A stretch of 64,000 bases of DNA, taken from positions 1 to 64,000 of the forward strand of contig NZ_JNKZ01000011.1 in assembly GCF_000702265.1 (NCBI RefSeq), given 5' to 3'. The notes beneath the pieces were generated by a model, which saw only the letters and a list, made by a program, of their open reading frames with translations, made no database searches and was not told the origin of the DNA. Source of the stretch: Butyrivibrio sp. NC2002 (lineage in GTDB: Bacteria > Bacillota > Clostridia > Lachnospirales > Lachnospiraceae). Positions 34,957 to 44,221 of this stretch are shown one piece after another. The position numbers and the translations under genes are program-made. How positions within the stretch are numbered: position 1 is the stretch's first letter; every line of letters begins with the position of its first letter.

Positions 34957-35307
34957 TCAGATTTTGAAGTCAAACCCTGAGGAAATATGCATATCTAAAG
35001 GGCGCCCGTCAGACCCGATTATCGATTCGGCGAGCTTTTCAAGTTCTTCCTGTGTCTGACCGCGCTTACTTCCGCCATTTCCATGGTACTCATTCTTTCC
35101 CTTTTCCTTGGCATCGTGCTTTTCTTTCTGCTGATCGACATTTTCCTTATGATTAACAGAATTTGTCTTTTGATCAACTTCTTTTTTGAACTCTGTCTGA
35201 AAAGCATTCTGGTCAGTTACAACTTTATTGTCTTCATTTTGTTTTAGCTGCGAAAAGTCCCCCGTTCTCGCAACCGACCCCTGAAAATCAATCCTGCTTA
35301 TTGACAT
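34957..35307 (-). CDS. Small hypothetical protein between fapA and the swrB-like gene
   Basis: 116 residues, hydrophilic, with a Lys/Glu/Asn-rich middle (QKEKHDAKEKGKNEYHGNGG) probably disordered. Starts MSISRIDFQGSVARTGDFSQ and ends with a short hydrophobic patch. AGGGAGGAAATT precedes the ATG, so it is well expressed. No family recognised. Confidence 0.55.
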   Translation of the reverse strand: MSISRIDFQGSVARTGDFSQLKQNEDNKVVTDQNAFQTEFKKEVDQKTNSVNHKENVDQQKEKHDAKEKGKNEYHGNGGSKRGQTQEELEKLAESIIGSDGRPLDMHISSGFDFKI

Positions 35308-35358
35308 AATTTCCTCCCTTCATTTTTGCATCTGATGCTGTTTTGATAGAACAAAAGT

Positions 35359-35449
35359 CGCATCCATAGCGGAGCGTTTTTATATCATAGGAAAGCAAGT
35401 TCCCATGATATAAACAATCGGCTATAAATCCCCATGTTTATAGCCGATT
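35359..35449. repeat. Interspersed repeat, copy 2, with terminator-like hairpin
   Basis: 35359-35393 is identical to 16751-16785 (CGCATCCATAGCGGAGCG, then the A/T arm ending TATCATAGGAA). The arm pairs with ATGATATAAA (35405-35414) around a longer loop. Next comes a perfect 13-bp hairpin AATCGGCTATAAA/TTTATAGCCGATT (35416-35449), which replaces the ending seen in copy 1. Lies 12 bases after the fapA stop. Confidence 0.8.
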
Positions 35450-35461
35450 ACATTGCAAGCA

Positions 35462-37045
35462 TCAGATTGGGCCTGATTTTACATAGCCGTCTCTAAGTTC
35501 AAATCTGCAGTAAGTAGATGCACTCTTAAGAGTGGTGAGCTGATCTCCGATCTGAATTGTGGTTCCGGGATAAGCCGTTTCCTCAACAACCACATAAGCC
35601 TCCTTGGAATCAGCCAGTTTCTGCTGAAGCTGAGCAAGCTCCTCGTTGTTTTTCTCAATCTGGCTGGTCAGGACCTTGTTCATAGTCATGAGCTGCTGAG
35701 CCTGCCTTGTCTGTTCGGGAGTAAGCTTTGCTCCACTCTTTAAACGTTTTGTGATAGCTCCCACAGTAGGAGTTATGTTCTCAAGTTTCTTTTCCGAGTC
35801 TCCTATCGCCTTTTGAAGTTCTTTGATCCTTACCTTCATATTTGGATCAGCGCCAACCTCAACTACCGTATTGGATCCCATTTCGCTTCCGAGAACCTTG
35901 GCAGTGATCTTATCGGTAGCAGTAACTTTTCCGCCTGCGATGAAGCCTCTTTTTCCGCGAACTGTAATCTCTGTTCCTGCAGCAACAACTGAATGCATGA
36001 TGCATTCGCTGGTTATACTGCCCTTCGCAGATGCTTTTGCATTTTCTATAAACTTAGTAATGATATTGCCGCCGGCCTTAATTTCACCCTTTGACATACC
36101 ATTTATTCCTCTTTCAAGGATGATGTCATTTCCTGCAGTAAGTGATGCGCCTTCCACAACACCTTTAACAATGATGTTTGCGCCGGCCCTTATAGTAAAG
36201 CCCGAAGCTACTGTTCCTTTTACTTCAACGCTTCCGTCATAGTCAATATTTCCTGTGGACACGTCAACATTTTCAAACTGTATGACATTACTTACAGTAA
36301 CCTTTCCTTCCTTTATGGTTACATGTCCGTCGACCGCTGCTTTAAGCATCAGACCGTCTTCAGTAAGTATTGTATTTTTTCCGGGAACAAGCTTTAGGGG
36401 TTTTACAGGGTGAGGCCTTTGCTCTTCTCCAAAAATATTTGTTCCTACATCACCCGGATCTTCGGGTATCAGCTGTGCCAGATCATCGCCCTTTTTGACA
36501 TGATTGATTATGTTCAGGTTAAAATAGTCTACGCTGCCATCTTCCCGCATTGTAGGCTTTGCTCGAAGGTTCTGCTTAAATGCATATTCAATCCTGGCAT
36601 CCGCTCCCTGTCTTACATGAGTGCCTCTTGCTATGGTTATATCTTTGCAATATTCTCTGTTAGCAAAAAAGCCCGCTATGGCATCTCCATCTATTCCGTA
36701 AGAAATATTCCTGTAAGCCAGATCCTCCAGAAATTCCTTTTCGGTCATGAGTTCTGCCCCTTCGGAAGGAGCATAAAAATATGCTATGGCCTCCATTTTA
36801 TCCCTGGTTATCGTTAGCTTGTAACTTTCTCTTTCAGGAAAAATAGTATCATCACAAAGAATTACAACCTTCTCTGAAGCCTCATTCAGAGCATCATTTA
36901 AAACCGCAGGAGTAAATCGTACCGAACGATCTTCTAGGTATTCTTTGACATCGTCATACCTTAACTTATCGCCTCCATCAGTAGGCGGATAAATTCTTAT
37001 ACCTGTGGAATTTGGAGTAATAACAAGCTGAAAATAACCGTTCAT
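35462..37045 (-). CDS. fapA: FapA/DUF342 flagellar-associated protein
   Basis: 527 residues. N-terminal part up to about 230, then a long right-handed beta-helix of repeated GxxIxVxGxV turns (VKGVVEGASLTAGNDIILER, IKAGGNIITKFIENAKASA, KGSITSECIMHSVVAAGTEI), then a coiled coil at about 400-480. Related proteins affect cell polarity or sequester enzymes such as EIIA-glucose in Vibrio. Linked to sigD, so expressed with motility genes. GAGGGGTGTGGTATAA precedes the ATG. Confidence 0.85.
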   Translation of the reverse strand: MNGYFQLVITPNSTGIRIYPPTDGGDKLRYDDVKEYLEDRSVRFTPAVLNDALNEASEKVVILCDDTIFPERESYKLTITRDKMEAIAYFYAPSEGAELMTEKEFLEDLAYRNISYGIDGDAIAGFFANREYCKDITIARGTHVRQGADARIEYAFKQNLRAKPTMREDGSVDYFNLNIINHVKKGDDLAQLIPEDPGDVGTNIFGEEQRPHPVKPLKLVPGKNTILTEDGLMLKAAVDGHVTIKEGKVTVSNVIQFENVDVSTGNIDYDGSVEVKGTVASGFTIRAGANIIVKGVVEGASLTAGNDIILERGINGMSKGEIKAGGNIITKFIENAKASAKGSITSECIMHSVVAAGTEITVRGKRGFIAGGKVTATDKITAKVLGSEMGSNTVVEVGADPNMKVRIKELQKAIGDSEKKLENITPTVGAITKRLKSGAKLTPEQTRQAQQLMTMNKVLTSQIEKNNEELAQLQQKLADSKEAYVVVEETAYPGTTIQIGDQLTTLKSASTYCRFELRDGYVKSGPI

Positions 37046-37069
37046 TTATACCACACCCCTCAATAATTT

Positions 37070-37843
37070 TTAGTGTAATTCCGTAAGTATACCCATATAT
37101 TTTCCCAGTTTAGTGCGCATCTTCTGAAGTGCCCTTGTGTGCAACTGGGATACGCGAGATTCTGAAACCTCTAAAACATTACTTATTTCTTTTAGCGTCA
37201 GCTCCTCATAGTAATAAAGAAGGATGACTTTCTTTTCTTTGTCAGTCAAAAGCTCAAGGCTCTCAGCCAGCATTTTTTTTAGTTCTTCCTTCTCTACCGC
37301 TTCCTCCGGCTTCTCAAAACTTGATGAAAGATTATTGGAGTCCTCAGGAACATCACTTCCCTGTTCCATAAATTCATTAAGGGAAACAACTCCGGTAACC
37401 TTCATCTGATTTTGCCAGTTTACATATTCATCCTCGGAGATTCCGAGTTTTGTCGCAATTTCCGTATCTGATGCAGGATGGCCGTTCTCCTTTTCAATCT
37501 CATGAATCGCAGCTTCAATCTTCTTCTGCTTCTGTCTGATCGTTCTGGGAATCCAGTCCATCTTCCTTATCTGGTCAAGGATAGCACCTCTGATTCTCAC
37601 GCTGGCATATGTTTCAAACTTAACATCCTTCATAAGATCGAACTTATCTATTGCATCGATCAGTCCGAAAATACCATACCCAACAAGATCATCATACTCC
37701 ACATTAAAACCCAGATACATGGAGAGACGCCCCGCCACAAGCTTGACCAGCGGAGCATACTCTAAGATTAGTTTTTCTCTAAGCTCAGGAGCTTTGTTCT
37801 TATGATATTCAGCCCAAAGCTTATTCTTTCCAGCTTCATCCAT
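37070..37843 (-). CDS. sigD: RNA polymerase sigma factor for motility (SigD/FliA)
   Basis: 257 residues. Region 2 (VAGRLSMYLGFNVEYDDLVG, GYGIFGLIDAIDKFD, FETYASVRIRGAILDQIR), region 3 (DWIPRTIRQKQKKIE) and region 4 (LTDKEKKVILLYYYEELTLK, SESRVSQLHTRALQKMR). Directs late flagellar, chemoreceptor and flagellin genes. The usual place near the end of fla/che. A weak GGGTAATT lies before the ATG, so translation may depend on coupling with the preceding gene. Confidence 0.96.
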   Translation of the reverse strand: MDEAGKNKLWAEYHKNKAPELREKLILEYAPLVKLVAGRLSMYLGFNVEYDDLVGYGIFGLIDAIDKFDLMKDVKFETYASVRIRGAILDQIRKMDWIPRTIRQKQKKIEAAIHEIEKENGHPASDTEIATKLGISEDEYVNWQNQMKVTGVVSLNEFMEQGSDVPEDSNNLSSSFEKPEEAVEKEELKKMLAESLELLTDKEKKVILLYYYEELTLKEISNVLEVSESRVSQLHTRALQKMRTKLGKYMGILTELH

Positions 37844-37869
37844 GTCTATAATTACCCGTCAAATTCGAG

Positions 37870-38397
37870 TTAAACCTCTTCGAATTCATCACTTTCTCCG
37901 AATGCATCATAGTCATTCGGCAGGTCAGACTGCACGTTCAAAGCTTCTTCGCTATCGTTTTCAGCCTGCTGTGCAAGTTCTTCAAGCCTTCTTTGCTTTT
38001 CTGCTTCTTCAGCAGCAAGTTCATCGGCCTGTCTTTGAGCAATAGCTTCTTCCTGAGCTGCAATTGCCTCATCTTTGGCATTATTGAGCTTAAGGAAGTG
38101 AACTACCATCCATTCAAGAAGCAGACCTGCAATGAGGAAAATAATAAGTGAAACAAAAAGGATATAAAGCCAGGTACTGGTATCATACCCCTCAAGACCT
38201 GTGTAGATAGCAACACATAGGCCTCCCGCAAGCATTACAATAGCTGTAATAAGCCTCGTTTTTGGAGCTTCGACGACTACCTCATACCTGACTTTTTTAG
38301 TTTTACCGCTATCCTTCTTTTTACTTTTTTCCTCGCTTATGTTCTCTTCTTGATTGGTTTTAGTTTTTTCTGTTTTATCTTCGTTATCTTTACTCAT
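37870..38397 (-). CDS. Two-helix membrane protein between cheD and sigD
   Basis: 175 residues. Charged N terminus (Lys/Glu-rich to about 45), two membrane segments (about 48-66 and 76-100), then a 70-residue Ala/Glu/Gln-rich coiled coil and acidic end. Overlaps cheD by four bases (ATGA), so it is coupled to the chemotaxis operon. No named family recognised; topology predicts both ends in the cytoplasm. Confidence 0.65.
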   Translation of the reverse strand: MSKDNEDKTEKTKTNQEENISEEKSKKKDSGKTKKVRYEVVVEAPKTRLITAIVMLAGGLCVAIYTGLEGYDTSTWLYILFVSLIIFLIAGLLLEWMVVHFLKLNNAKDEAIAAQEEAIAQRQADELAAEEAEKQRRLEELAQQAENDSEEALNVQSDLPNDYDAFGESDEFEEV

Positions 38398-38879
38398 ATT
38401 GTTTTTTCCGGTTTGCCTACAGCTCTGATTACAAAATCACCACTTTCCGGATAAAAGATTACTGTACGACCATACGAATCTCCCGTATCCTGTGCAAGTA
38501 CCGGTATATTGAGTTCCTTTAATTTCTTCAGTGTGGCAGCAACATTTCTTTCGCCCACTCTCATGGTCGCATTGCTTGAGGTAAAAGCAAACATCTGCGC
38601 ACCTCCGGCAATTTTTGCAACGAGACGGGAACGGTTTGCTCCCTTTGCTACCACCTGTTTGATCAGTTCATCAATACCTGTATCGGCAAATTTCGGGATA
38701 TTGGAGTTATTCTTAATCTCCTTGGAATCCGGAAGCATTATGTGCGCCAGTCCGCCGATCTTGGTCACAGGGTCTCTGACCGCAATTCCCACGCAGGAAC
38801 CAAGACCCAACGTTGTAATTCCATCGGGGCTTACGCAAATATTCAGATCAGCCATACCAACCTTGATTATTTGGCTCAT
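38394..38879 (-). CDS. cheD: Chemoreceptor glutamine deamidase CheD
   Basis: 161 residues. Catalytic Cys29 in GLGSCVGIA and His46 in LAHIMLP are conserved. Deamidates receptors and, with CheC, tunes adaptation. AAAGGAGCATATAC precedes the ATG. Confidence 0.96.
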   Translation of the reverse strand: MSQIIKVGMADLNICVSPDGITTLGLGSCVGIAVRDPVTKIGGLAHIMLPDSKEIKNNSNIPKFADTGIDELIKQVVAKGANRSRLVAKIAGGAQMFAFTSSNATMRVGERNVAATLKKLKELNIPVLAQDTGDSYGRTVIFYPESGDFVIRAVGKPEKTI

Positions 38880-38894
38880 GTATATGCTCCTTTA

Positions 38895-39530
38895 TCAGCT
38901 CACGGTAATATCGCCCATTCCAAGCGACGTTAATATCTTACTGTAACCCTCCATATCCGGCAGAAGGATAAAGTATCCGCTAAGGCTCTCCGTATCAAAG
39001 AATCTGGTTTCAATAAGAAGAATCTTATCTCCCATCATACCGAATTCGATCGCAGGAACAGACAGAATAGCTCCTGCCATATCGATTGCTATAAAAGGAA
39101 CTGAAGGAAGCAGTTTCAGATTCGTTATCATCGATAATGAATTCAGATATGAACCTGTAATGATATTTCCCACTTCTTTCATTGCCGAGAGCTCTGTCTC
39201 ATCAAATGGTACATTTTCATCCTTGTCTGTAATGCCCATAAGCATATTTACAAGATGTCTGGCTGCTTTCATACCTAGAAGGAACATTATGCTGCCATTG
39301 ATGTCGCCTTCAACACTAAGGTAAATGCCTGTCATTATCTGCTCTGCACCACCCATCAGGTCTCCAACATCCTTAAAATCGAGTAGTTTAACCTGCGGAA
39401 CAGACATATCAACCTTGGTATTAAGCATCTGAGCAAGTGCTGTGGTAGCATTCCCCGCACCGATATTTCCCAATTCTTTCAGTACGTCATAGTACTGGCT
39501 GGACAAACTATCCAAATTCATCTCACCCAA
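38895..39530 (-). CDS. cheC: CheY-P phosphatase CheC
   Basis: 211 residues. Two active-site helices with the E-x2-N pattern: LKELGNIGAGNATTALAQML (about 17-36) and ETELSAMKEVGNIITGSYLN (about 110-130). Inhibits CheD and dephosphorylates CheY-P. Start shown is a TTG seven bases after GGAGG; the ATG three codons in is also possible. Confidence 0.95.
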   Translation of the reverse strand: MGEMNLDSLSSQYYDVLKELGNIGAGNATTALAQMLNTKVDMSVPQVKLLDFKDVGDLMGGAEQIMTGIYLSVEGDINGSIMFLLGMKAARHLVNMLMGITDKDENVPFDETELSAMKEVGNIITGSYLNSLSMITNLKLLPSVPFIAIDMAGAILSVPAIEFGMMGDKILLIETRFFDTESLSGYFILLPDMEGYSKILTSLGMGDITVS

Positions 39531-39579
39531 AGGTATTCCTCCTTCGCAATATAAAAATGATCATCGTGCCATAGTTTTA

Positions 39580-40059
39580 TCAGGCTTTAGTTTTATCCTC
39601 TTCCATCTCAACCATATTAAGATCAAGGATAGATACCAGACCGCCTTCATATTTTCCTACGCCACTTATGAAGCTGTTGATCTTTTTACCTTTATCAGCC
39701 GAATATGTAACCTTTTCAATACTATTAGAGCCAAGTGTAAGAACCTGGTTAACCTGATCTACTATGATTCCGATAAGAGTGTCTTCCTCTGCCTTAAGGA
39801 TGATAATACGGCTCTTATCCGTAATCTCATCGGGATCCATCTCCATTTTCAGTCTAAGGCTCATTACAGGAACAATGACACCTCGGATGTTGATAACGCC
39901 CTTGAGATAATGCGCAACCTGAGGGACTCTCGTTATCTGCTGCATACGTACAATGTTATCAATATATTTAATATCTATTCCATACTGCTCATCGCCGAGT
40001 CTGATTATGATGTATTGGATCAGTTCGCCGACATCCTGTGTATCTCTTAATTCATTCAT
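39580..40059 (-). CDS. cheW: Chemotaxis coupling protein CheW
   Basis: 159 residues, one CheW domain (QYIIIRLGDEQYGIDIKYID, RGVIVPVMSLRLKMEM, IDQVNQVLTLGSNSIEKV pattern). Links chemoreceptors to CheA. GAAAGGATGACATT precedes the ATG. Confidence 0.97.
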   Translation of the reverse strand: MNELRDTQDVGELIQYIIIRLGDEQYGIDIKYIDNIVRMQQITRVPQVAHYLKGVINIRGVIVPVMSLRLKMEMDPDEITDKSRIIILKAEEDTLIGIIVDQVNQVLTLGSNSIEKVTYSADKGKKINSFISGVGKYEGGLVSILDLNMVEMEEDKTKA

Positions 40060-40102
40060 AATGTCATCCTTTCTTTAAAAAGACTTCGCCAATTGATCAC
40101 TT

Positions 40103-42247
40103 TTAAGCAAGCTGATTAGTATCAAGGATCAGAGCAATCTCGCCATCACCGAGAATTGTCGCACCACTTATCATGCGGCATTTACTCATATATCTGCCAA
40201 GTGGCTTAATAACGATTTCCTGCTGTCCCATAAGTTCATCGATAACCAGACCAAATTGCTGATCACCTTTCCTTGTGATAACAACTACAAGATCTTCGTT
40301 TTCATCCTTGTTGCTCTCTGTTTCAAGTGCGTCGCTTACACGAATGATAGGAGTTACACTACCTCTTAAATTGATAACTTCCTTATTTTCTACTGTCTTA
40401 ATATCTGTGGGAGCTACATCCTCAATACTCTGAATGGAATCAAGAGGAATAGCATATTTTTCTCCGCCAACAACAACCATGAGTGCCTGGATAATAGCAA
40501 GTGTAAGCGGAAGTCTGATCTGCCATGTACTTCCTTCACCGAGTTTAGTCTTAACGCTTACTTCACCGGATAGTGATTCAATCTTTGACTTAACAACGTC
40601 AAGGCCAACTCCTCGTCCGGAAACTTCAGTAACCTTCTTGGCTGTAGAGAATCCGGGGTGGAAAAGGAAATCTATGCACTGCTGTTCTGTAAGTGAAGCA
40701 GCTTCCTCTGGTGTTACGATACCCTTTTCAATCGCTTTGTTCTTAACTATCTCGGCATCGATACCATTACCATCATCACCAACTTCGATAACTACGCTGT
40801 TACCGTCCTGGAAAGCATGAAGGAAAATGTGTCCTTCTTCTGTCTTTCCTCTCTCAGCACGAAGTTCAGCGGACTCAATACCGTGGTCAGCACTGTTTCT
40901 TAAAAGGTGCATCAAAGGATCACCGATCTCATCAACAACAGTTCTGTCCATTTCAGTATCTTCACCGGTCATGGTCAGTTCCATGTTCTTGCCAAGCTGT
41001 TTATTCAGATCTCGAATCATACGAGGGAATTTCTGGAGTACGCTTTCAATAGGTACCATTCGAACTTTCATGACAGATTCATGAAGATTGGTAGTAACGC
41101 TTTCCAGATATTCTATCTGCTCGTTTACGTTGCCACTTACAATACCTGCAGAATTTGCAGCAGATATCAAAGAGTTTTTAGCTATGATAAGCTCACTTAC
41201 CAGATTCATGAGGACATCCAGTTTGTCGATATCAACACGAACTGTACGATTGACAACCGGCTTACCAACAGGCTTTTTGCCGCCATCCTTTGCAGGGGCT
41301 TTTCCTGCAGGCTTAGCAGCAGGTGCTGCAGGTGCTGCGGGAGTGGCAGGTGCTGCCTGTGCAGGTGCTGCATCAGCTGCGGGTGCTGCCTCTTCAGTAC
41401 TTGCTGCTGCATTGGGATCGTAATCGCCTATTTCGCAGTCCTCGATTTCCGATACACTCTTTACTATATCTTTGATCTTATCTTTATCTTCTTCGTCAGT
41501 AGAAATAATTAAGCTGAAATTGAATTCGAATTTTTCATCCTCGATATCCTGAGTAGAAGGCTCGGAAATTATCAATTCACCGATCTCTTCAATACCCTTG
41601 AATACAAGGAATGCTCTTGCTGCTTTAAGGATGCAGCTCTCCTGGATCTTAACATTAAGTCCATAAAGTTTCTTGCCCTGACTCTTAGCATCTTCCAATG
41701 TCCCTTTAGTATCAGGGTCAATTTTAATTGCTCTGTAATCCTTAGTAGGATCTGCATCCGAAGGCGGTGCTGCCTGTGCGGGTGCTGCAGGTGCTGCTGC
41801 GGGCGCAGCTTCAGCGGCAGGTGCTGCGGCAGGCGCAGGTGCTGCTGCGGGTGCTGCTCCACTTGCTCCCGCTCTGATATCAGCCAAAGCCTTGATCAGG
41901 TTGGCATTCTCTTCTGTTCCTTCATCCTGTGACTCAGTAATGTTATCCACATAAGCCTGAATAGCATCCAAGCACTGGAACAAAGTATCGATCATGCCAG
42001 AGTCAATTTTCAAAGTGCCGTTACGCACATCTGAAAAGACATCTTCCATATCATGGGTCAAGTTCTGCATGTTCTTGTAACCCATAGTACCGGCCATACC
42101 TTTCATGGAATGTGCCGAACGGAAGATCTCATTAATACAATCCTCGTTCTCCGGATCCTGCTCCAGCTGCATGATGCTGTCGTTCAGTGTTTGGAGATGC
42201 TCCTTTGCCTCGTCAAGAAAGACGCCTAGATACTGAGAAACATCCAT
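40103..42247 (-). CDS. cheA: Chemotaxis histidine kinase CheA
   Basis: 714 residues. P1 HPt with phospho-His46 (FRSAHSMKGMAGTMGY); a P2-like docking region flanked by two long Ala/Pro-rich linkers (about 132-165 and 290-335); P3 dimerisation (VDIDKLDVLMNLVSELIIAK); P4 ATPase with HLLRNSADHGIES (N box), GDDGNGID (G1) and GRGVGLDVVKS (G2); P5 CheW-like (IRLPLTLAIIQALMVVVGGE). The two Ala-rich linkers are longer than usual. GGAGGTAAAGGGATT precedes the ATG. Confidence 0.97.
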   Translation of the reverse strand: MDVSQYLGVFLDEAKEHLQTLNDSIMQLEQDPENEDCINEIFRSAHSMKGMAGTMGYKNMQNLTHDMEDVFSDVRNGTLKIDSGMIDTLFQCLDAIQAYVDNITESQDEGTEENANLIKALADIRAGASGAAPAAAPAPAAAPAAEAAPAAAPAAPAQAAPPSDADPTKDYRAIKIDPDTKGTLEDAKSQGKKLYGLNVKIQESCILKAARAFLVFKGIEEIGELIISEPSTQDIEDEKFEFNFSLIISTDEEDKDKIKDIVKSVSEIEDCEIGDYDPNAAASTEEAAPAADAAPAQAAPATPAAPAAPAAKPAGKAPAKDGGKKPVGKPVVNRTVRVDIDKLDVLMNLVSELIIAKNSLISAANSAGIVSGNVNEQIEYLESVTTNLHESVMKVRMVPIESVLQKFPRMIRDLNKQLGKNMELTMTGEDTEMDRTVVDEIGDPLMHLLRNSADHGIESAELRAERGKTEEGHIFLHAFQDGNSVVIEVGDDGNGIDAEIVKNKAIEKGIVTPEEAASLTEQQCIDFLFHPGFSTAKKVTEVSGRGVGLDVVKSKIESLSGEVSVKTKLGEGSTWQIRLPLTLAIIQALMVVVGGEKYAIPLDSIQSIEDVAPTDIKTVENKEVINLRGSVTPIIRVSDALETESNKDENEDLVVVITRKGDQQFGLVIDELMGQQEIVIKPLGRYMSKCRMISGATILGDGEIALILDTNQLA

Positions 42248-42372
42248 AATCCCTTTACCTCCATAAGAAAATGTTCACGAAGGCGTTTAGAGTAATCAGG
42301 GACAGATGATCCTACTGACCAAGAACTTCTCACAGGAAGTTCAGCTCCTTGGCTAATAACCTCGCTAAGCGA

Positions 42373-43446
42373 TTACTTAACGCCAACGTTCATTATTATT
42401 TCCTGGGCTATATCATCAAGTGTTACCACCTGATCAACAAGTCCAGCAGTTGCCACTGCCTTAGGCATGCCATAAACTGTGCAGGAATCAGCATCCTGAC
42501 CGATGACATGAACCTTTTTCTTGGATTTCAGATTTTTTATTCCCTCGGTACCATCAGCACCCATTCCTGTTAAGACTACACAACAGATTGAGTCGTAATC
42601 GGAATCCATGAGCGATTCATACATGAAGTTCGCACATGGTCGAACCCCTTCTCTTGTCGGTCCGTCAACATAATGGATAGTGTGCTTTCCACCTGAAGTT
42701 ATCACATGCATGTGCTTACCGCCTTTTGCGATATAACAGCAACCTGCATTTAGTACATCACCTTCAGCTGCTTCCTTAACAGTTATCTCAGAAAGAGAAT
42801 CAAGTCTTTCTGCAAGAGAAGCTGTAAAGCCTTCCGGCATATGCTGCACCAGTACAACAGGTGTTTTAAGATTTTTGGGAAGTTTTGGAATTACCGATTG
42901 AAGCGCACGAGGACCACCCGTAGAGCTGGCAATCGCAACGATACGATTACCTGTGACCTTGTCCGCATGCTTAGCGACAATATCCACTACCTTACGAGAG
43001 GCTTTGATCTCATCGATTGAAAAAGCCTTCGTACTTACAGGAGCTCTTGACTGACAAACAGCTGCCAGAGTCCTTGTAATATTTGTAGTAAAATCATCGC
43101 CACGGCAATCCGAGGCGCGATCCGGTTTGTGAACAAAATCTAATGCTCCCAGTTCGAGCGCATCAAGTGTTACCTTGGCACCTTCTTTGGTGTCCGTGCT
43201 GCACATCATAACTTTAGCCTTGATCTTGTTTTTGTTAAGCTCTTTCAATAACGTAATACCGTCCATTCTTGGCATATTTACATCAAGTACTACTGCATCG
43301 AATGTTTTTGTTTTTAAAATCTCAAGAGCTTCAACACCGTCTTTAGCCTTATCTACAACCTGAAATCTTGAATCTGAGTTTATAATATCACTAAGAACGG
43401 TTCTCATGAGTGCAGAATCATCAACTAATAAAATTTTATTTGGCAT
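42373..43446 (-). CDS. cheB: Chemoreceptor methylesterase CheB
   Basis: 357 residues. Receiver domain with D9, D10 and phospho-acceptor D55 (VVLDVNMPRMDG), linker, then the methylesterase with the nucleophile in IASSTGGPRALQ, His in VQHMPEGFTASLAERL, and Asp in LTGMGADGTEGIK. Demethylates receptors. Its partner cheR is not in this window. Start follows the PilZ gene stop directly. Confidence 0.97.
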   Translation of the reverse strand: MPNKILLVDDSALMRTVLSDIINSDSRFQVVDKAKDGVEALEILKTKTFDAVVLDVNMPRMDGITLLKELNKNKIKAKVMMCSTDTKEGAKVTLDALELGALDFVHKPDRASDCRGDDFTTNITRTLAAVCQSRAPVSTKAFSIDEIKASRKVVDIVAKHADKVTGNRIVAIASSTGGPRALQSVIPKLPKNLKTPVVLVQHMPEGFTASLAERLDSLSEITVKEAAEGDVLNAGCCYIAKGGKHMHVITSGGKHTIHYVDGPTREGVRPCANFMYESLMDSDYDSICCVVLTGMGADGTEGIKNLKSKKKVHVIGQDADSCTVYGMPKAVATAGLVDQVVTLDDIAQEIIMNVGVK

Positions 43447-44169
43447 TTAGTTTTGCTTCTTTCTGATTTTTCGTTCTTCCTCAAAGATAAAATGAATGAT
43501 ATCTTCTCTGGAAGTCTCATCGATGTAGGCATACTGTATGCGGTGTTCATACAGTCCCGGCCTGTTTTCCAGTTCCTGAACTCTGAGTACGTTACACACC
43601 ATTTCGTACTCAACATTATTAATATTTCCGGGTAACCGATAGGAGCAATAAATCATACTACCCTCTTCATATTGGAAGTTAGCGACAAATCGTAAACCTC
43701 CTCCACTTATGTCAACGATAACACTTCGTTGCAGTGGTTTATTTGCTCCCAGTAGTAATCCCCAATTCCTCCGAATGGCTTCCACCTCTTCTTCGGAAAA
43801 GATCCTTGATCGTAACTCCAGCGCACAACTGAATCTATAATATTCTCTCCTTTGCAGCCTCTGCAAATTACTGAGAAGATCAAGCACAAGAATATAAACA
43901 TTATTACTGCGATACCGGTCCACTATTCTGGCATAACATTGGAACAATCCGCGGGAGCTGTAAAAACATAAACTGTACTCACCGTCAACCGGCAATAGAA
44001 CAAGCTTCCCTTTGTCCATAGGCATCAGCACTTCAATTCTATCCTCTGATAAAATATCCGTTATTTTACTGAGGTGAATTTTTTTGGTACGTGCATCCGT
44101 ATCCATCCAGACCTTGCCAATCGCTTTAAGTTCGATTTTATTGCCGGGTGCAATATAATCTGCAAGCAT
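43447..44169 (-). CDS. c-di-GMP-binding PilZ protein, YcgR type
   Basis: 240 residues. An N-terminal YcgR-like domain (about 1-100) precedes a PilZ domain with RREYYRF (the RxxxR motif, about 108-113) and VDISGGGLRF (D/NxSxxG). Relatives act as motor brakes under high c-di-GMP. Placed between flhG and cheB, so it is expressed with the flagellar genes. Confidence 0.9.
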   Translation of the reverse strand: MLADYIAPGNKIELKAIGKVWMDTDARTKKIHLSKITDILSEDRIEVLMPMDKGKLVLLPVDGEYSLCFYSSRGLFQCYARIVDRYRSNNVYILVLDLLSNLQRLQRREYYRFSCALELRSRIFSEEEVEAIRRNWGLLLGANKPLQRSVIVDISGGGLRFVANFQYEEGSMIYCSYRLPGNINNVEYEMVCNVLRVQELENRPGLYEHRIQYAYIDETSREDIIHFIFEEERKIRKKQN

Positions 44170-44221
44170 TCTCAGGTCCCCCTCTTACCATTTATTTGTA
44201 TGTTGCAAACCGGGTACTGTT

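Noticed and set aside
36410..36817. Plus-strand frame of 135 codons inside fapA
   Set aside because: It lies entirely within a well-supported gene on the other strand and has no ribosome binding site or family features. The many other opposite-strand frames inside recA, ech, che and fli genes were rejected for the same reason.
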